This document shows, one piece after another, positions 1 through 9,500 of a DNA stretch of 64,000 nt. The notes under the pieces were generated by a model. The model made no database searches, was not told the origin of the DNA, and saw only the letters and a list, made by a program, of their open reading frames with translations. Position 1 is the first letter of the stretch, and each line of letters begins with the position of its first letter. The stretch spans positions 3,596,001 through 3,660,000 of the forward strand of contig NZ_CP107853.1 of NCBI RefSeq assembly GCF_036013525.1, given 5' to 3'. The stretch comes from Nonomuraea sp. NBC_00507. Its GTDB lineage: Bacteria > Actinomycetota > Actinomycetes > Streptosporangiales > Streptosporangiaceae. The position numbers and the translations under genes are program-made.

Positions 1-471
1 GTCGCCCAGCCACCGCGGCAGCAGCCACTCGACCGGCGAGGTGTAGGAGAACCCGGGCAGGAAGACGCCGAGCAGCCCGCCCGCTACCGTCGTGACGAAC
101 AACACGCCGAGCATGCGCACCAGGCGCAGTTGCGGCAGCTCGCGCTCGGTCAGGTTACCGAGGTAGAGCACCATGATCAGGACGGCCGCGTACAGCGCCA
201 GCCGCATGGCGTAGCCGACGATCCGGCCGGGGCCGAGCTCGCCGTAGGTGCCCGGCGGCGTCTCGGCGAGCATGATCGCACTCACCAGGTAGCCGGCGAT
301 CAGCAACAACCACAGCCCGAACCCGGGCGGCACCCTGATCGGGCGGCGCCGCCACAACAGCACCGCCATCGGCACGGCCAGGACGACCACCGACAGGCCG
401 CCGAACCCGAGCGCCCACCAGAGCGGGTAGCCGACCAGCAACGCCGCGATGGGCCAGGCGGGTCCCCTCAC
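1..471 (-). CDS. O-antigen ligase/polymerase-like membrane protein (partial)
   Basis: Reading from a GTG at 471 gives 157 codons that run off the left edge, so the C-terminus is missing. The visible part is very hydrophobic, with at least four membrane segments (for example ALLVGYPLWWALGF, VVVLAVPMAVLLW, LWLLLIAGYLVSAIML, LYAAVLIMVLYL) separated by short Arg-rich loops. This fits the N-terminal half of Wzy/WaaL-type proteins of actinobacterial exopolysaccharide loci, which join or polymerise lipid-linked glycans at the membrane. The start overlaps the stop of the upstream chain-length gene as GTGA, implying translational coupling. The family call leans on that neighbour; another polytopic polysaccharide protein is possible. 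Confidence 0.6.
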   Translation of the reverse strand, partial: MRGPAWPIAALLVGYPLWWALGFGGLSVVVLAVPMAVLLWRRRPIRVPPGFGLWLLLIAGYLVSAIMLAETPPGTYGELGPGRIVGYAMRLALYAAVLIMVLYLGNLTERELPQLRLVRMLGVLFVTTVAGGLLGVFLPGFSYTSPVEWLLPRWLGD

Positions 472-1784
472 GTCGGCTGGCCGGGGCGGGGTGGGCGCAG
501 CGCCTGCATGGGCGTGGTCTCCGCCGACACGCTCACCCCGAACTCGCCGGTGGCGACGAGCTTGCCCAGCGGCGTGTGCGGGCGCGGCTCCAGCAGCGGA
601 ACGAACGACGGCACCGCGTCTGCGGCCGTCACCACGCCGATGATCGGCACGTCGTGCCGGCTCAACCGGCTCGCGGCGGCCGTGACCTGCTGCGCGGTGA
701 CCCGGCCGAGCCCCACGAGCAGCAGGGCCGCGTCTGCCCTGGCCAGGTCGCGCACGTCGGAGCCGTCGAGCACCGACAGCGGCGCGCGGACCTCCAGCGG
801 CTCGGCGGCGAACGAGGCGCCGAGGTCGGCAGGCAGCGTCTTGATCAGCAGCCGTTTGCCGGGGCACGCGGCGACCACGGCGCAGGCCAGATCGTGCGCC
901 ACACCGTGCTCGCGGGGGTCGGAGAGGTCGCCCAGCACGGGCAGGCCGGTCAGCCGCTCGACGTCGGCGGCCGTACGCAGCCGGGTGTCGAGGCGGTCGC
1001 GGGCGTATGCGGCGGCGGAGCCGGTCAGAAGCCCCGCCATCAGCCCGGTGCCGAGGTGGAGCGGCAGGCTGGGCGAGCTGGGCGCGGCCGGCGGCGCGGC
1101 CCGGCTGATGATCGCGCCGGGCGTCACCGCGACCGTGCGCAACGCGTCGTACTTGAGCGCGAGGCTGGCGGCCTGCCGGTTGAGCACGCCCTGCCGCTGC
1201 AGCGCGATCGCCCGCTCGGGGCTGCCCTTGGGCAGTTGGCCGAGATCCTTGATGCCCGCGTCGATGCCGGCGTTGACCTGCTTGAGCTTGGCCAGCACCG
1301 CCTGCTGCTGCGCGGCGAGCGCGTCCAGCGTGCTCTCGCGCCGGTGCGCGAGGTAGGCCTCGGCATACGCATGGGACTGGGCGGCGGAGACGCCGGGCTC
1401 GGGGGCGGTGACGGAGATCCACAGGACCGCCGAGTTCGGCGGCACCGAGACCACGGCGGGCTCGGCCTTCTCGATCCCCAGCGCCTGCGCGGCGCGGGTG
1501 GCGACGACGGCCGACTGCGCGACCTGAGCCTCGGTGTCGAGGTTGAGCGGCTCGCGCTGGCGGGCGGTCACCGGGTTGCCCGGCTCCTGCGGCCCGACCG
1601 GCATGACGTGCACCTGCGTGACGGCGGTGTAGGCGGGCGGGGTGAGGCGCATCAGCGCGAGCCCGGCCGTGCCGCCGAACACCACGCAGCCCACGAGCAG
1701 CAGCCACCGCCTGCGCAGCAGCGAGAGATGCTCGTCCAGGTCGGCGCCGGGGCGGCGGGCCTGGACGTCCGGCGACTGGCTCAT
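468..1784 (-). CDS. Wzz-type polysaccharide chain-length/co-polymerase protein
   Basis: This 438-aa protein has the Wzz/tyrosine-kinase-adaptor layout: a short cytoplasmic N-terminus, a first membrane segment near residues 27-46 (WLLLVGCVVFGGTAGLAL), a long extracytoplasmic region with helical segments (residues 50-230), and a second membrane segment near 241-261. The C-terminal 170 residues resemble the cytoplasmic BY-kinase-like region, but no Walker A motif or Tyr-rich tail is visible, so it is probably a non-kinase adaptor. The start at 1784 is preceded by AGGAG eight bases upstream. It overlaps the next membrane gene by four bases, forming an exopolysaccharide export operon that continues beyond the window. 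Confidence 0.75.
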   Translation of the reverse strand: MSQSPDVQARRPGADLDEHLSLLRRRWLLLVGCVVFGGTAGLALMRLTPPAYTAVTQVHVMPVGPQEPGNPVTARQREPLNLDTEAQVAQSAVVATRAAQALGIEKAEPAVVSVPPNSAVLWISVTAPEPGVSAAQSHAYAEAYLAHRRESTLDALAAQQQAVLAKLKQVNAGIDAGIKDLGQLPKGSPERAIALQRQGVLNRQAASLALKYDALRTVAVTPGAIISRAAPPAAPSSPSLPLHLGTGLMAGLLTGSAAAYARDRLDTRLRTAADVERLTGLPVLGDLSDPREHGVAHDLACAVVAACPGKRLLIKTLPADLGASFAAEPLEVRAPLSVLDGSDVRDLARADAALLLVGLGRVTAQQVTAAASRLSRHDVPIIGVVTAADAVPSFVPLLEPRPHTPLGKLVATGEFGVSVSAETTPMQALRPPRPGQPT

Positions 1785-2070
1785 GGGGGAGGTCTCCTGG
1801 AAGGTGTGCGCATTGTCGTCGGCCGACGACTCTGCGTCACATGTCGAGGCGTGCGCCCACTATAGGCCGGACGATCAGACCCCGGTCGAATACCCCAAGA
1901 TTTTCTCCTGTACGGCAGGAAAGAAGGGACGCAATAAATCGAAATAGCCGGAAAATCCGGGCGCACTATTACCCAGCGTGAACTGCGAAGACTTCCCCGC
2001 GGGTGGCAATGACATGGCAAGGTTCAGGTGTGACAAGGCGGGGGTCCTTCGACAAGGGGGTTGAACGGCT

Positions 2071-3141
2071 TTGCTGCTACGGGGAATTACCACCAGAACA
2101 ACCGGGCTCGTCGTGGTCGCGGCACTTGCCGCCTGCTCGGGCGCCGAGGGCTCCGACGCCCGGGCGCCTGCCACCGCGCCCGTCAAGGACAAGATCGCGG
2201 GCGCGCCGGCCTGCACGGCCACCGCCCGGCTCATCCCGTCGTGCGGCGCGTGGTGGGGCCTGGCGCCCGAGGTCTTCACCGGCGCACCGGTCGAGCAGGC
2301 GCTGCGCGGCGCCGAGACCCGCATGGGCGCCGCCGCGGACGTGCTGCACGTCTACCACCGGGGCAGCGAGTTGTTCCCCACCGAAGCCGAGGTCAGGCTG
2401 GCCCGCGATCCGGCGCGGCCGCGCCTGCTCATGATCAACTGGAAGCCGTCGTTCGACCACACCTGGGCCGAGATCGTCGACGGGGCGCTGGACGGCAGGA
2501 TCGACCGGCTGGCCGGATATCTCAGGAGCACGTTCCCCGAGCGGTTCTTCCTCACCCTCCACCACGAGCCGGAGAACGACGTGGACGCCTCGTCCGGGTC
2601 GGGCATGCAGGCCGCCGACTATGCCGCGATGTACCGGCACATCGTGCTCAGGCTGCGCGAGCAAGGGGTTCGGAACGCCGTCATGGTCATGACGTACATG
2701 GGGGCGCCCAACTGGGCGGCCGAGCCCTGGTTCGAGGAGCTCTATCCGGGCGACGACGTGGTGGACTGGGTGGCCATGGATCCCTACGCCGACGACCGGG
2801 TCCAGAGCTTCGACGGGCTGGTCAACAAGACCCGCGAGGAATACGCGCAGTGGCCGGGCTTCTACCGGTGGATGCAGATGCGCTTCCCCGGCAAGCCGGT
2901 CATGGTGGCCGAGTGGGGGGTGTTCGAGCGGTCCAGGGACCCCGGGTTCAAGCGGAAGTTCTTCGAGTCGGTGCGGCGGCAGGTCAAGCGGTATCCCCAG
3001 ATCAAGGCGCTGCTTTACTTCGACTCGCCGCGGGCGCCGCGCGGCGACACCAGCTTCGACTCCAACGGTGAAGCCGACCGGGCCTTCACCCGGCTCGCGC
3101 GTGATCGGTACTTCCGCTCGACTCCCGTGCCTCGCCCATAG
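2071..3141 (+). CDS. Glycoside hydrolase family 26-like lipoprotein
   Basis: The 356-aa product starts with a lipoprotein signal (Arg-containing n-region, VVVAALAAC lipobox, Cys22), so it should be anchored outside the membrane. The rest fits a GH26-like (beta/alpha)8 glycanase: HHEPEND at 164-170 supplies the expected acid/base Glu166, and MVAEWGVF supplies the nucleophile Glu281. GH26 members cleave beta-mannan and related glycans; next to export genes it may trim or cut the polymer made by this locus, which is an inference. The start is taken as TTG, because a stop lies in frame three codons upstream. It is divergent from the Wzz operon, and its 3' end overlaps the convergent TauE gene by 56 bp. 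Confidence 0.75.
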   Translation: MLLRGITTRTTGLVVVAALAACSGAEGSDARAPATAPVKDKIAGAPACTATARLIPSCGAWWGLAPEVFTGAPVEQALRGAETRMGAAADVLHVYHRGSELFPTEAEVRLARDPARPRLLMINWKPSFDHTWAEIVDGALDGRIDRLAGYLRSTFPERFFLTLHHEPENDVDASSGSGMQAADYAAMYRHIVLRLREQGVRNAVMVMTYMGAPNWAAEPWFEELYPGDDVVDWVAMDPYADDRVQSFDGLVNKTREEYAQWPGFYRWMQMRFPGKPVMVAEWGVFERSRDPGFKRKFFESVRRQVKRYPQIKALLYFDSPRAPRGDTSFDSNGEADRAFTRLARDRYFRSTPVPRP

Positions 3142-3985
3142 CGGAGGAGCTCCGCCATCTCCAGCCCGCGAGGATGATCGCGCCGGCCACCACGAGTGCC
3201 CAGACAGTGAGCGTGTTGCTCGCGTCGAGCAGCTTGAGCGCCGAGGCGAGCAACACGATCGCCAGCAAGGCCCTGATCAGCCCGCCAGGGGCGCGTGAGG
3301 AGATCCTGGCGCCGAGGTAGACACCCGGGATCGAGCCGATGAGCAGCGACACCGTGAGGTCCATCTGGAAGTCACCGAACAGCAGGTGGCCGAGCGCGGC
3401 CGAGGTGACCAGCGGCACCGCCTGCACCAGGTCGGTGCCGACGAGCTGATTGGCCTTGAGCGCCGGGTAGAGCACGAGCAGGGCCACGATGATCAGCGAT
3501 CCCGAGCCGACGGAGGAGACACCGACCACCAGCCCGCCTACCATACCGACCAGTAGGGTCGGAATCGGGCGCACGACGATGTCGTGGGCGCTCGACGTCC
3601 CGCCCCGCGTGCCGAGCCACGCCTTGATCGCCATCCCCGCGACGGCCAGCAAGAGCGCCACGCCCAGGGCGTACTTGACCGCGTCGCTGACCGCGAACGC
3701 CCGCGCCAGGAACACCCCGCAGAACGCGGCCGGCACCGACCCCGCGCACAGCCAGCCCACCAGACGCAGGTTGACCGTGCCGCGCCGCAGGTGCACGACG
3801 CTGCCCACCGGCTTCATCACGGCCGAGGCCACCAGGTCGCTGGAGACGGCGGCGAGCGGCGGCACGTTGAAGAACAACATCATCATCGGGGTCATCAGCG
3901 CCCCGCCGCCCATGCCGGTCAGCCCGACGACGATCGCGATGAGGAAGGACCCGGCGATCAGGGGGAAATCGATCAACGGACCCAT
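3086..3985 (-). CDS. TauE/SafE family anion (sulfite) exporter
   Basis: This 299-aa polytopic protein has about eight hydrophobic segments and the duplicated glycine-rich signatures of TauE/SafE carriers (GLTGMGGGALMTP near residue 20 and VGVSSVGSGSLI in the second half). Family members export sulfite, sulfoacetate or related organosulfur anions. The ATG at 3985 lies inside the last codons of the APS-kinase gene (13-bp overlap), so the two are co-translated; a role in disposing of sulfur metabolites fits that context. A longer in-frame extension upstream is antisense-type sequence within the kinase gene and was not used. Confidence 0.85.
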   Translation of the reverse strand: MGPLIDFPLIAGSFLIAIVVGLTGMGGGALMTPMMMLFFNVPPLAAVSSDLVASAVMKPVGSVVHLRRGTVNLRLVGWLCAGSVPAAFCGVFLARAFAVSDAVKYALGVALLLAVAGMAIKAWLGTRGGTSSAHDIVVRPIPTLLVGMVGGLVVGVSSVGSGSLIIVALLVLYPALKANQLVGTDLVQAVPLVTSAALGHLLFGDFQMDLTVSLLIGSIPGVYLGARISSRAPGGLIRALLAIVLLASALKLLDASNTLTVWALVVAGAIILAGWRWRSSSAMGEARESSGSTDHARAG

Positions 3986-5187
3986 CCTCCGGACCGCAGC
4001 GTCCCCAAGACCTGGGAGACGGCCGCGTCGATCGTCATGTGCGTGGTGTCGATCACCAGGTCGGCGTCGTCCGGCTCCTCGTAGGGGTCGGAGATGCCGG
4101 TGAACTCGGGGATGAGGCCGGCGCGGGCCTTGGCGTACAGGCCCTTGCGGTCGCGCCGCTCGCACTCCTCCAGCGGCGTCGCGACGTGCACGAGCAGGAA
4201 GTCGGCGCCGACCGACTCGACCATCTCGCGCACCTCGGCGCGGGTGGCCGCGTAGGGGGCGATGGGGGCGCAGATGGCCAGCCCGCCGTGCCGCGCGGCC
4301 TCGGCGGCCACGAAGCCGATGCGCCGGATGTTGAGGTCGCGGTCGCTCTTGGAGAACGTCAGGCCCTTGGACAGCAGCTGCCGGACCACGTCGCCGTCGA
4401 GGTAGGTCACCGTGCGGGTGCCGAGCTCCAGCAGCGCGTCGCGCAGGCCGCGGGCGATCGTGGACTTGCCCGAGCCCGACAGGCCGGTGAAGAAGACCAC
4501 GAGCCCGCGCCGGTGCGGCGGCCCGGGGATGCTCACCGGCTCGGGCCCGGCGAGGTGCTCGGTCGCGCCGTAGGCGGTGGCGACGTGCTCGCGTAGCTCC
4601 AGGTCGATCTCGGGCTCGGCGCGCGGCGCCAGCGGCACGGAGACGACGATCGTGCCGACGGGGAGCTGGTCCTTGGCGCGGAGCGCGGCGCGGACGACCG
4701 CGGGGCCGGGCTCGCCGTACGAGAGGGGGAGAAGCATGATCACCGCGTCGAGTTCCTTGGCGGTGTCGACGATCTCGGAGAGGTCGTCGAGCGGGCCTCG
4801 CATGGTGACGGCGAGTGCGGGACGTCCGCCGAGCTCTTCCTTCACCTGCGCCGGGGTACGCCGCAGGCGCGCGAACGGCCCGTGCTCCGGCGCGCCGAGA
4901 GCCTTGACGGGCCCGCTGGTCAGTCCGTCGGGCTCCTGCGCGGTCACCGTGAGCACGGCGAGCGGCAGGCCCTCCGGGTCCAGCAGCGTGACCTCGTCGC
5001 CGGGGGAGACGTCGACCGGCAGATGAAGCGTGACGGGCGCGGGCCAGGGGGTGCCGTCGGCGAGCGTGCCGCTCTCATGGACCGCGTGGAGGTCGTCGTG
5101 GCCCAGGAACCCGGTCAGCGGGTCGAACGCCCCGGAAAGCAGCAGCTCGAGGTCGGCCAGCTCGTGCGGCTCGGGGGTCCACTCCAC
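3973..5187 (-). CDS. cysC: Adenylylsulfate kinase with degenerate ATP-sulfurylase-like N-terminus
   Basis: The C-terminal 190 residues are a complete APS kinase, which makes PAPS from APS and ATP: Walker A GLSGSGKST at 225-233, DGD at 254-256, and the RDLNIRRIGFVA helix. Residues 1-210 resemble the PUA-like and catalytic parts of ATP sulfurylase, but the QxRNP and HxGH nucleotide-binding motifs are absent. That half is therefore probably non-catalytic or regulatory. The GTG at 5187 follows a GCAGGA box. The frame is open further upstream but overlaps the methyltransferase gene and does not look like protein. It sits between a methyltransferase and a TauE exporter gene on one strand. Confidence 0.85.
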   Translation of the reverse strand: MEWTPEPHELADLELLLSGAFDPLTGFLGHDDLHAVHESGTLADGTPWPAPVTLHLPVDVSPGDEVTLLDPEGLPLAVLTVTAQEPDGLTSGPVKALGAPEHGPFARLRRTPAQVKEELGGRPALAVTMRGPLDDLSEIVDTAKELDAVIMLLPLSYGEPGPAVVRAALRAKDQLPVGTIVVSVPLAPRAEPEIDLELREHVATAYGATEHLAGPEPVSIPGPPHRRGLVVFFTGLSGSGKSTIARGLRDALLELGTRTVTYLDGDVVRQLLSKGLTFSKSDRDLNIRRIGFVAAEAARHGGLAICAPIAPYAATRAEVREMVESVGADFLLVHVATPLEECERRDRKGLYAKARAGLIPEFTGISDPYEEPDDADLVIDTTHMTIDAAVSQVLGTLRSGGWVR

Positions 5188-5267
5188 GGTTCCTGCATCC
5201 CAACTATTCCGATTGAATTGGTAGAGAATTGTAGGAAGCGAGTCTACCCACTGCCGCCGGTGTGTCG

Positions 5268-5987
5268 CTAGATGACCCGGGCGAAGTGGTGCTGCGGCTT
5301 CCTGATCACCATGGTGATCTCGTCGTGAGAGGCAGGGTAGCGGCCGCTGGTCAACTTCGAGACGGCTCTGACCGCCGCGCCGACGAACCGGCTCTCGCGG
5401 GCCGGGCCGCTGACGTTCCGCTCGTCGTCGGTGATCATAAGGCCGCGGCTGAGACAGAACGCGTACATGCCGTCGCTCGACACCAGCGGCTCGTACACCT
5501 TCGGCAGCGGCCCCGGCGTGCCCGGGGTGACGAGCGGGCGCCACAGCAGCCGACGCAGCCACGACGGGGTGATCCGGTCGAGAAGGCCGTAGGCCGACCT
5601 GCGGTCGCGCATGCGCAGCAGCACCAGCCCGCCCGGGCGCAGGGCCCGCAGGAGGCGGTCGAAGACGAGCTCGGCGTGCCTGACCCGCTCCAGCAGGAAC
5701 GACAGCTGGATCACGTCGTAGGACCTGGGCGGCAGCGGCACGCCGCGCAGGTCGCCCAGCGACCACGTGACCAGGTCGGGTCGCTCGTCCAGCATGGCCC
5801 TGATCGCGGGGTGGTCCTCGTCGACGCCGGTGGCCCTGGTCTCGACCCGCTCCAGCCTCAGCGGCTCGTCGTGGGCGCAGCCGGCGACCAGCACGTCGAG
5901 TCGTCTGCAGAGCTGGCTGGTCCAGTGCTCGCGGAGCCGTTGCTCGAAGAGATCGCCCCGCTGGGCGACAGTTCGCACCTCAGACAT
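5268..5987 (-). CDS. Class I SAM-dependent methyltransferase
   Basis: The 239-aa product has a Rossmann-type methyltransferase core: a glycine motif in DVLVAGCAHDEP near residue 33, acidic loop residues in TGVDEDHPAI, the post-motif SYDVIQLSFLLERVRH, and LRPGGLVLLR, typical of motif III. The substrate cannot be read from sequence. The ATG at 5987 is preceded by AGGTG; an in-frame GTG at 6005 without a clear ribosome site would add six residues. It is first in a possible three-gene operon with the APS kinase and TauE genes, 80 bp upstream of the kinase, and divergent from the cupin gene. Confidence 0.7.
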   Translation of the reverse strand: MSEVRTVAQRGDLFEQRLREHWTSQLCRRLDVLVAGCAHDEPLRLERVETRATGVDEDHPAIRAMLDERPDLVTWSLGDLRGVPLPPRSYDVIQLSFLLERVRHAELVFDRLLRALRPGGLVLLRMRDRRSAYGLLDRITPSWLRRLLWRPLVTPGTPGPLPKVYEPLVSSDGMYAFCLSRGLMITDDERNVSGPARESRFVGAAVRAVSKLTSGRYPASHDEITMVIRKPQHHFARVI

Positions 5988-6035
5988 GTCACCTACAGTA
6001 GTCACTCGATCGGTATCAGTAAGGCATTTCCCTGC

Positions 6036-6041
6036 TAGCGT
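6036..6041 (+). promoter_or_regulatory. Putative -10 element of leaderless cupin gene
   Basis: TAGCGT ends eight bases before the GTG start at 6050 and there is no Shine-Dalgarno sequence, so transcription probably starts at or next to the start codon. The same hexamer precedes the VWA gene. No convincing -35 is visible. Confidence 0.4.
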
Positions 6042-6049
6042 CCTGGTCT

Positions 6050-6412
6050 GTGAGCGATCACATCTACGTGGGGAACGCGGGCTCGGACGCGGCCGGCGAC
6101 CACGGATGGCTGCTCGGCCACTTCAAGCCGCCCGGCGATCCACGGCACAGCGACGAGGTCGAGATCAAGTGGGGCGTGCATCCGGCGGGTGACGAGCGGG
6201 TGCAGTGGGTCATGGGCGAGGAACGAACCGCTCTGCTTGTGCTCATCAGCGGCAAGTTCCGGGTCGAGCTGCCGGGCCGTAGCGTGCTGCTGGCCGAGCC
6301 GGGCGACTATGTGGTGTGGGGCAAGGGCGTCGACCATTCGTGGCGGGCGGAGGAGGCTTCCACGGTCCTGACCGTCCGCTGGCCCTCCGTACCTGGTTAC
6401 AGAGTCGGCTGA
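6050..6412 (+). CDS. Small cupin-domain protein
   Basis: This 120-aa protein has a single beta-barrel cupin pattern: HFKPPGDPRHSDEVEIKWGVH, then ALLVLISGKFRVELPG and LLAEPGDYVVWGKGVDHSW, ending in a final strand. Metal-ligand-type His and Glu residues are present (HSDEVEIKWGVH and GVDHSW). The product, expected to be cytoplasmic, could bind a small molecule or act in sensing; no reaction can be assigned. The GTG start lacks a ribosome site and looks leaderless. A GC-rich hairpin follows at 6440-6467, before mfd. Confidence 0.7.
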   Translation: MSDHIYVGNAGSDAAGDHGWLLGHFKPPGDPRHSDEVEIKWGVHPAGDERVQWVMGEERTALLVLISGKFRVELPGRSVLLAEPGDYVVWGKGVDHSWRAEEASTVLTVRWPSVPGYRVG

Positions 6413-6439
6413 TGTCCGCGGCGAGTACCCTTGAAGAGG

Positions 6440-6467
6440 ACCCCCGCGACCTGAGACGGCCGGGGGT
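6440..6467 (+). terminator. GC-rich hairpin between cupin and mfd
   Basis: ACCCCCG and CGGGGGT form a seven-base-pair stem around a 14-nt loop, 28 bases after the cupin stop. There is no U-run, so termination is only probable. Confidence 0.35.
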
Positions 6468-6505
6468 AGTCGTGTTGCCGCTTTCTGGGGCTGTGGGCGT
6501 ATCTG

Positions 6506-9500
6506 ATGAGTCTTTCCGGACTGCTTGACCTTGTTCGTGCTGACCCGAAACTGACCGCCGCGCTCGAAGAGGGCGGCGACGTCTCTCTGATCGCGCCGTC
6601 CGCGCTGCGGCCGTTCGGCGTGGCCGCGCTGACCGCGCACGACCAGCGGACCGTGCTCGCGGTCACCGCGACCGGGCGTGAGGCCGAAGACCTCGCCGCG
6701 GCGCTGACCAGCCTGATCGAGCCCAACTCCGTGGCGGTGTTCCCGGCGTGGGAGACGCTGCCGCACGAGCGGCTCTCGCCGCGCAGCGACACCGTGGGGC
6801 AGCGCCTGGCCGTGCTCAGGAGGCTCGCCCACCCGGTCAAGGGCGACACCGCGGCCGGGCCGCTCAGCGTGATCGTGACGCCGGTCAGGGCGCTGCTGCA
6901 GCCGATCGTGAAGGGCCTGGGCGACCTGGAGCCGATCAGGTTGCGCGCGGGTGACGACGCCGACCTCGAAGACGTCGTGGACCGGCTGGTCACCAACGGT
7001 TACCACCGGGTGGACATGGTGGAGAAGCGCGGCGAGGTGGCCGTGCGCGGCGGGCTGCTCGACGTGTTCCCGCCGACCGAGGAGCATCCGCTGCGGCTGG
7101 AGTTCTGGGGCGACACGGTCGAGGAGATCCGCTGGTTCAAGGTGGCCGACCAGCGCTCGCTGGAGGCGGCCGAGGACGGGTTGTTCGCGCCGCCGTGCCG
7201 TGAGCTGCTGCTGACCGACGAGGTCAGGGCCAAGGCACGGGAGCTGGCCGAGGAGCACCCCGCGCTGGCCGAGGTGCTCGACCAGCTCGCCGACGGCACG
7301 CCCGTGGAGGGCATGGAGGCGTTCGCGCCCGTGCTGGCCGGGGAGATGGACCTGCTGCTCGACCACCTGCCGGTCAGGTCGGGCGTGTTCGTCTGCGATC
7401 CCGAGCGGATCAGGGGACGGGCCGAGGAGCTCGTACGCACCTCGCAGGAGTTCCTGGAGGCCTCCTGGATCAACGCGGCGGCCGGCGGCGAGGCGCCGAT
7501 CGACCTCGGCGCGGCCGCGTTCCGCTCGCTGGAGGAGATCCGCGACCACGCCGACGCGCTCGGGCAGCCGTGGTGGACGATGGCGCCCTTCGGCGGCGGG
7601 GTGGAGCTGGACGCGCAGGACTGCGAGGCCTACCGCGGCGACACGGCCAAGGCACTGGCCGACATCAAGGGCTGGCTGGCTGACGAGAAGGCGGTCGTGC
7701 TGCTCAGCGAGGGCCACGGGCCCGCCGAGCGCATGGTGGAGCTGCTCAAGGGCGTGGACGTGCCGGCCAGGCTCCAGCAGTTCCTGGACAAGGCGCCCGA
7801 GCCCAAGGTCGTGCACGTGACGACCGGCCTGATCGAGCACGGGTTCGTCACGCCCAGCCTGGCCGTGCTCACCCACCTGGACCTGGTCGGGCAGAAGGCG
7901 TCCACCAAGGACATGCGGCGTCTGCCCTCGCGCCGCCGCAACATGGTCGATCCGCTCCAGCTCAAGGTCGGCGACCACGTGGTGCACGAGCAGCACGGCG
8001 TGGGCCGCTACGTCGAGATGGTGCAGCGCACGGTGCAGGGCGCCACCCGCGAATACCTGGTCATCGAATACGCCAAGGGCGACCGCCTCTACGTGCCCAC
8101 CGACCAGCTCGACGAGGTCACCCGCTACGTCGGCGGCGAAGCGCCCACGCTCAACCGCATGGGCGGCACCGACTGGGCCAAGGCCAAGTCCCGGGCGAAG
8201 AAGGCGGTCAAGGAGATCGCCGGCGAGCTGATCAGGCTCTACTCGGCCCGCATGGCCTCGCCCGGCCACCCGTTCGCCGACGACTCGCCGTGGCAGCGGG
8301 AGATGGAGGACGCCTTCCCCTACGCCGAGACCGGCGACCAGCTCGCGGCCATCGACGAGGTCAAGCGCGACATGGAGCGCGGTGTGCCGATGGACCGGCT
8401 GATCTGCGGCGACGTGGGCTACGGCAAGACCGAGATCGCGGTGCGGGCGGCGTTCAAGGCCGTGCAGGACGGCAAGCAGGTCGCGGTGCTGGTGCCGACG
8501 ACGCTGCTGGTGCAGCAGCACATGTCGACGTTCACCGAGCGGTTCTCCAGCTTCCCCGTCACCCTCAAGCCGGTCTCCCGCTTCCAGACCGACGGCGAGG
8601 TCAAGGGCACCCTGGAAGGGCTCAGGTCGGGCGCGGTGGACGTGGTGATCGGCACGCACCGGCTGCTCAGCCCCGAGGTCCGCTTCAAGGACCTGGGCCT
8701 GATCATCATCGACGAGGAGCAGCGGTTCGGCGTCGAGCACAAGGAGGCCATGAAGCACCTGCGCACACAGGTGGACGTGTTGGCCATGTCGGCCACGCCG
8801 ATCCCGCGCACGCTGGAGATGGGCCTGACCGGCATCCGCGAGATGTCGACGATCCTCACGCCGCCGGAGGAGCGGCACCCGATCCTCACGTTCGTGGGGC
8901 CGTACGAGGAGAAGCAGATCGGCGCGGCGATCAGGCGCGAGTTGATGCGCGACGGCCAGATCTTCTTCGTGCACAACCGGGTGGCCTCGATCAACAGGGT
9001 CGCCGCGCGGCTGCGCGAGCTGGTCCCCGAGGCCCGCATCGCGGTCGCGCACGGGCAGATGAACGAGCACCAGCTCGAGAAGATCATGGTGGGCTTCTGG
9101 GAGCGGGAGTACGACCTGCTGGTCTCCACCACGATCGTCGAGTCCGGCCTCGACGTGCCCAACGCCAACACGTTGATCGTGGACCGGGCCGACAACTACG
9201 GCCTGTCGCAGCTGCACCAGCTCAGGGGCCGGGTCGGGCGCGGCAGGGAACGCGGCTACGCCTACTTCCTCTATCCGCCGGAGAAGCCGCTGACCGAGAC
9301 CGCGCACGAGCGCCTCGCCACCATCTCGCAGCACACCGAGATGGGCGCGGGCATGTACGTCGCGATGAAGGACCTGGAGATCCGCGGCGCGGGCAACGTG
9401 CTCGGCGCCGAGCAGTCCGGTTTCATCGCGGGCGTCGGGTTCGACCTCTACGTGCGGCTGATGGCCGAGGCCGTGCAGGAGCAGAAGGCCAAGCTCGACG

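Noticed and set aside
576..1865. A 429-codon plus-strand frame over the Wzz gene
   Set aside because: Arg/Gly/His-rich low-complexity translation typical of a shadow frame; the minus-strand Wzz protein is coherent.
5188..5766. N-terminal extension of the APS kinase frame up to 5766
   Set aside because: The extension is Arg/Pro/Ala-rich and antisense-like, overlaps the methyltransferase gene, and has no ribosome site; GTG 5187 is supported.
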